This document shows positions 17,136-17,530 of a DNA stretch of 17,530 nt, piece by piece. A program made the position numbers and the translations under genes. The stretch is from Actinomycetota bacterium (GTDB taxonomy: Bacteria > Actinomycetota > Acidimicrobiia > Acidimicrobiales > CADCTF01), in NCBI GenBank assembly GCA_019348305.1, contig JAHWJQ010000018.1:1-17530 (forward strand), in the 5' to 3' direction. The notes beneath the pieces are model-generated. The model saw only the letters and a list, made by a program, of their open reading frames with translations, ran no database searches and had not been told where the DNA came from. Each line of letters opens with the position of its first letter. The first letter of the stretch is position 1.

Positions 17136-17364
17136 CGGCTATAAAGGCTATGGCGCCGCCGACGGGGACCTCGTCGCCCTCCGAGGCTATGAGCTGGGCG
17201 AGGGTGCCAGAGTCCTCGGCCTCGAGCTCGAGGGTGACCTTGTCGGTCTCGATCTCGGCGATCGGCTCACCCTCGGCGACCGCCTCGCCCTCGCCCTTGA
17301 GCCACCGGAGGAGGACCCCTTCTTCCATGCCGTCGCCCATCTTGGGCATGATCACCGCGGGCAT
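17122..17364 (-). CDS. 2-oxoacid dehydrogenase E2 (dihydrolipoamide acyltransferase) N-terminal lipoyl domain, truncated
   Basis: ATG 17364 opens MPAVIMPKMGDGMEEGVLL, followed by a complete lipoyl domain of about 80 residues. The lipoylation motif is EIETDKVTLELEA with Lys42, and the closing strand is VGGAIAFIAGEGEE. E2 passes acyl groups from E1 to CoA via the swinging lipoyl arm in pyruvate or branched-chain 2-oxoacid dehydrogenase complexes. The linker, E1/E3-binding domain and catalytic domain (HxxxDG motif) are absent. On this strand the frame stays open to 16636, but residues after about 81 are only the complement of the cysteine desulfurase gene. It is directly downstream of the E1-beta gene, with its ATG immediately after that TAG, so the two are co-translated. 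Which 2-oxoacid is used cannot be told. Confidence 0.88.
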
Positions 17365-17530
17365 CTACTCCACCTCCCGATACAGGGTCCGGCGGACCGC
17401 CTCCATGATCTGCTGCTCGCCGGGGAACGCGGCCACTTCGAGATTCCGGGCGTAGGGCGCGGGGACCTCCGCCCCGCTGACGCGCTCCACCGGCGCGTCG
17501 AGATCGTCGAAGGCCTGCTCCTGGAGGATC
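17365..17530 (-). CDS. 2-oxoacid dehydrogenase E1 beta subunit, C-terminal end (partial)
   Basis: The 54 visible codons enter at the window edge on the minus strand and end with TAG at 17367-17365. They show the conserved C-terminal pattern of pyruvate/branched-chain E1 beta: DAPVERVSGAEVPAPYARNL, then AAFPGEQQIMEAVRRTLYRE. E1 alpha-beta decarboxylates the 2-oxoacid with thiamine diphosphate and loads the E2 lipoyl arm. The active-site half is outside the window. The stop touches the E2 ATG with no gap. Confidence 0.85.
   Translation of the reverse strand, partial: ILQEQAFDDLDAPVERVSGAEVPAPYARNLEVAAFPGEQQIMEAVRRTLYREVE

Noticed and set aside
17122..17530. Plus-strand open frame continuing from cysteine desulfurase to the window end
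   Set aside because: It has no stop, but it reads as the complement of E2 and E1-beta coding sequence with no desulfurase motifs.

Overview
The window is very GC-rich and densely packed. Genes overlap as GTGA or ATGA, GTG/TTG starts are frequent, and several operon heads look leaderless. This fits a high-GC actinobacterium; the pairing of a TreS-Mak-GlgB glucan operon with a DUF3536 GH57 gene and a MoxR/DUF58 cluster would suit an Acidimicrobiia-like lineage, but that placement is inference. No tRNA, rRNA, CRISPR array or insertion sequence was seen, and no gene-free stretch exceeds about 115 bp.

Left block (1-6433, + strand): the C-terminal end of a trehalose synthase (TreS), a complete maltokinase (Mak), a complete glycogen branching enzyme (GlgB) and a DUF3536/GH57 protein, all translationally coupled. 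This is the trehalose-to-maltose-1-phosphate-to-branched-alpha-glucan route (GlgE pathway); GlgE itself is not in the window. The first ~310 bases are not TreS. They read in frame as a Toprim_N/DnaG-like primase segment joined to the TreS tail.

Middle block (6466-9270): a minus-strand pair, GalT followed by an SRPBCC-fold protein with overlapping stop and start, and a divergent plus-strand gene. The latter is a phenylacetate-CoA-ligase-like protein that appears to lack the nucleotide-binding motifs of active enzymes.

Right-centre block (9301-14679, + strand): one tightly coupled operon of a proline-rich multi-pass membrane protein, DUF4129, DUF4350, a MoxR AAA+ ATPase and a DUF58 protein. 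It is followed by a convergent SpoIIM-like membrane protein (minus) and a divergent RDD membrane protein (plus). This is the usual actinobacterial MoxR-DUF58 neighbourhood and probably forms an envelope-associated chaperone/assembly system of unproven substrate.

Right end (16732-17530): a cysteine desulfurase (NifS/IscS type) begins on the plus strand but stops being recognisable after about 130 residues. At about 17120 it runs head-on into the lipoyl domain of a 2-oxoacid dehydrogenase E2 gene on the minus strand, itself cut after about 80 residues and preceded by the E1-beta C-terminus. Thus both ends of the window carry abrupt gene-gene junctions. The most economical reading is chimeric DNA or misassembly at both ends, with genuine rearrangement as the alternative. 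These two junctions and the degenerate PaaK-like protein are the most notable observations.
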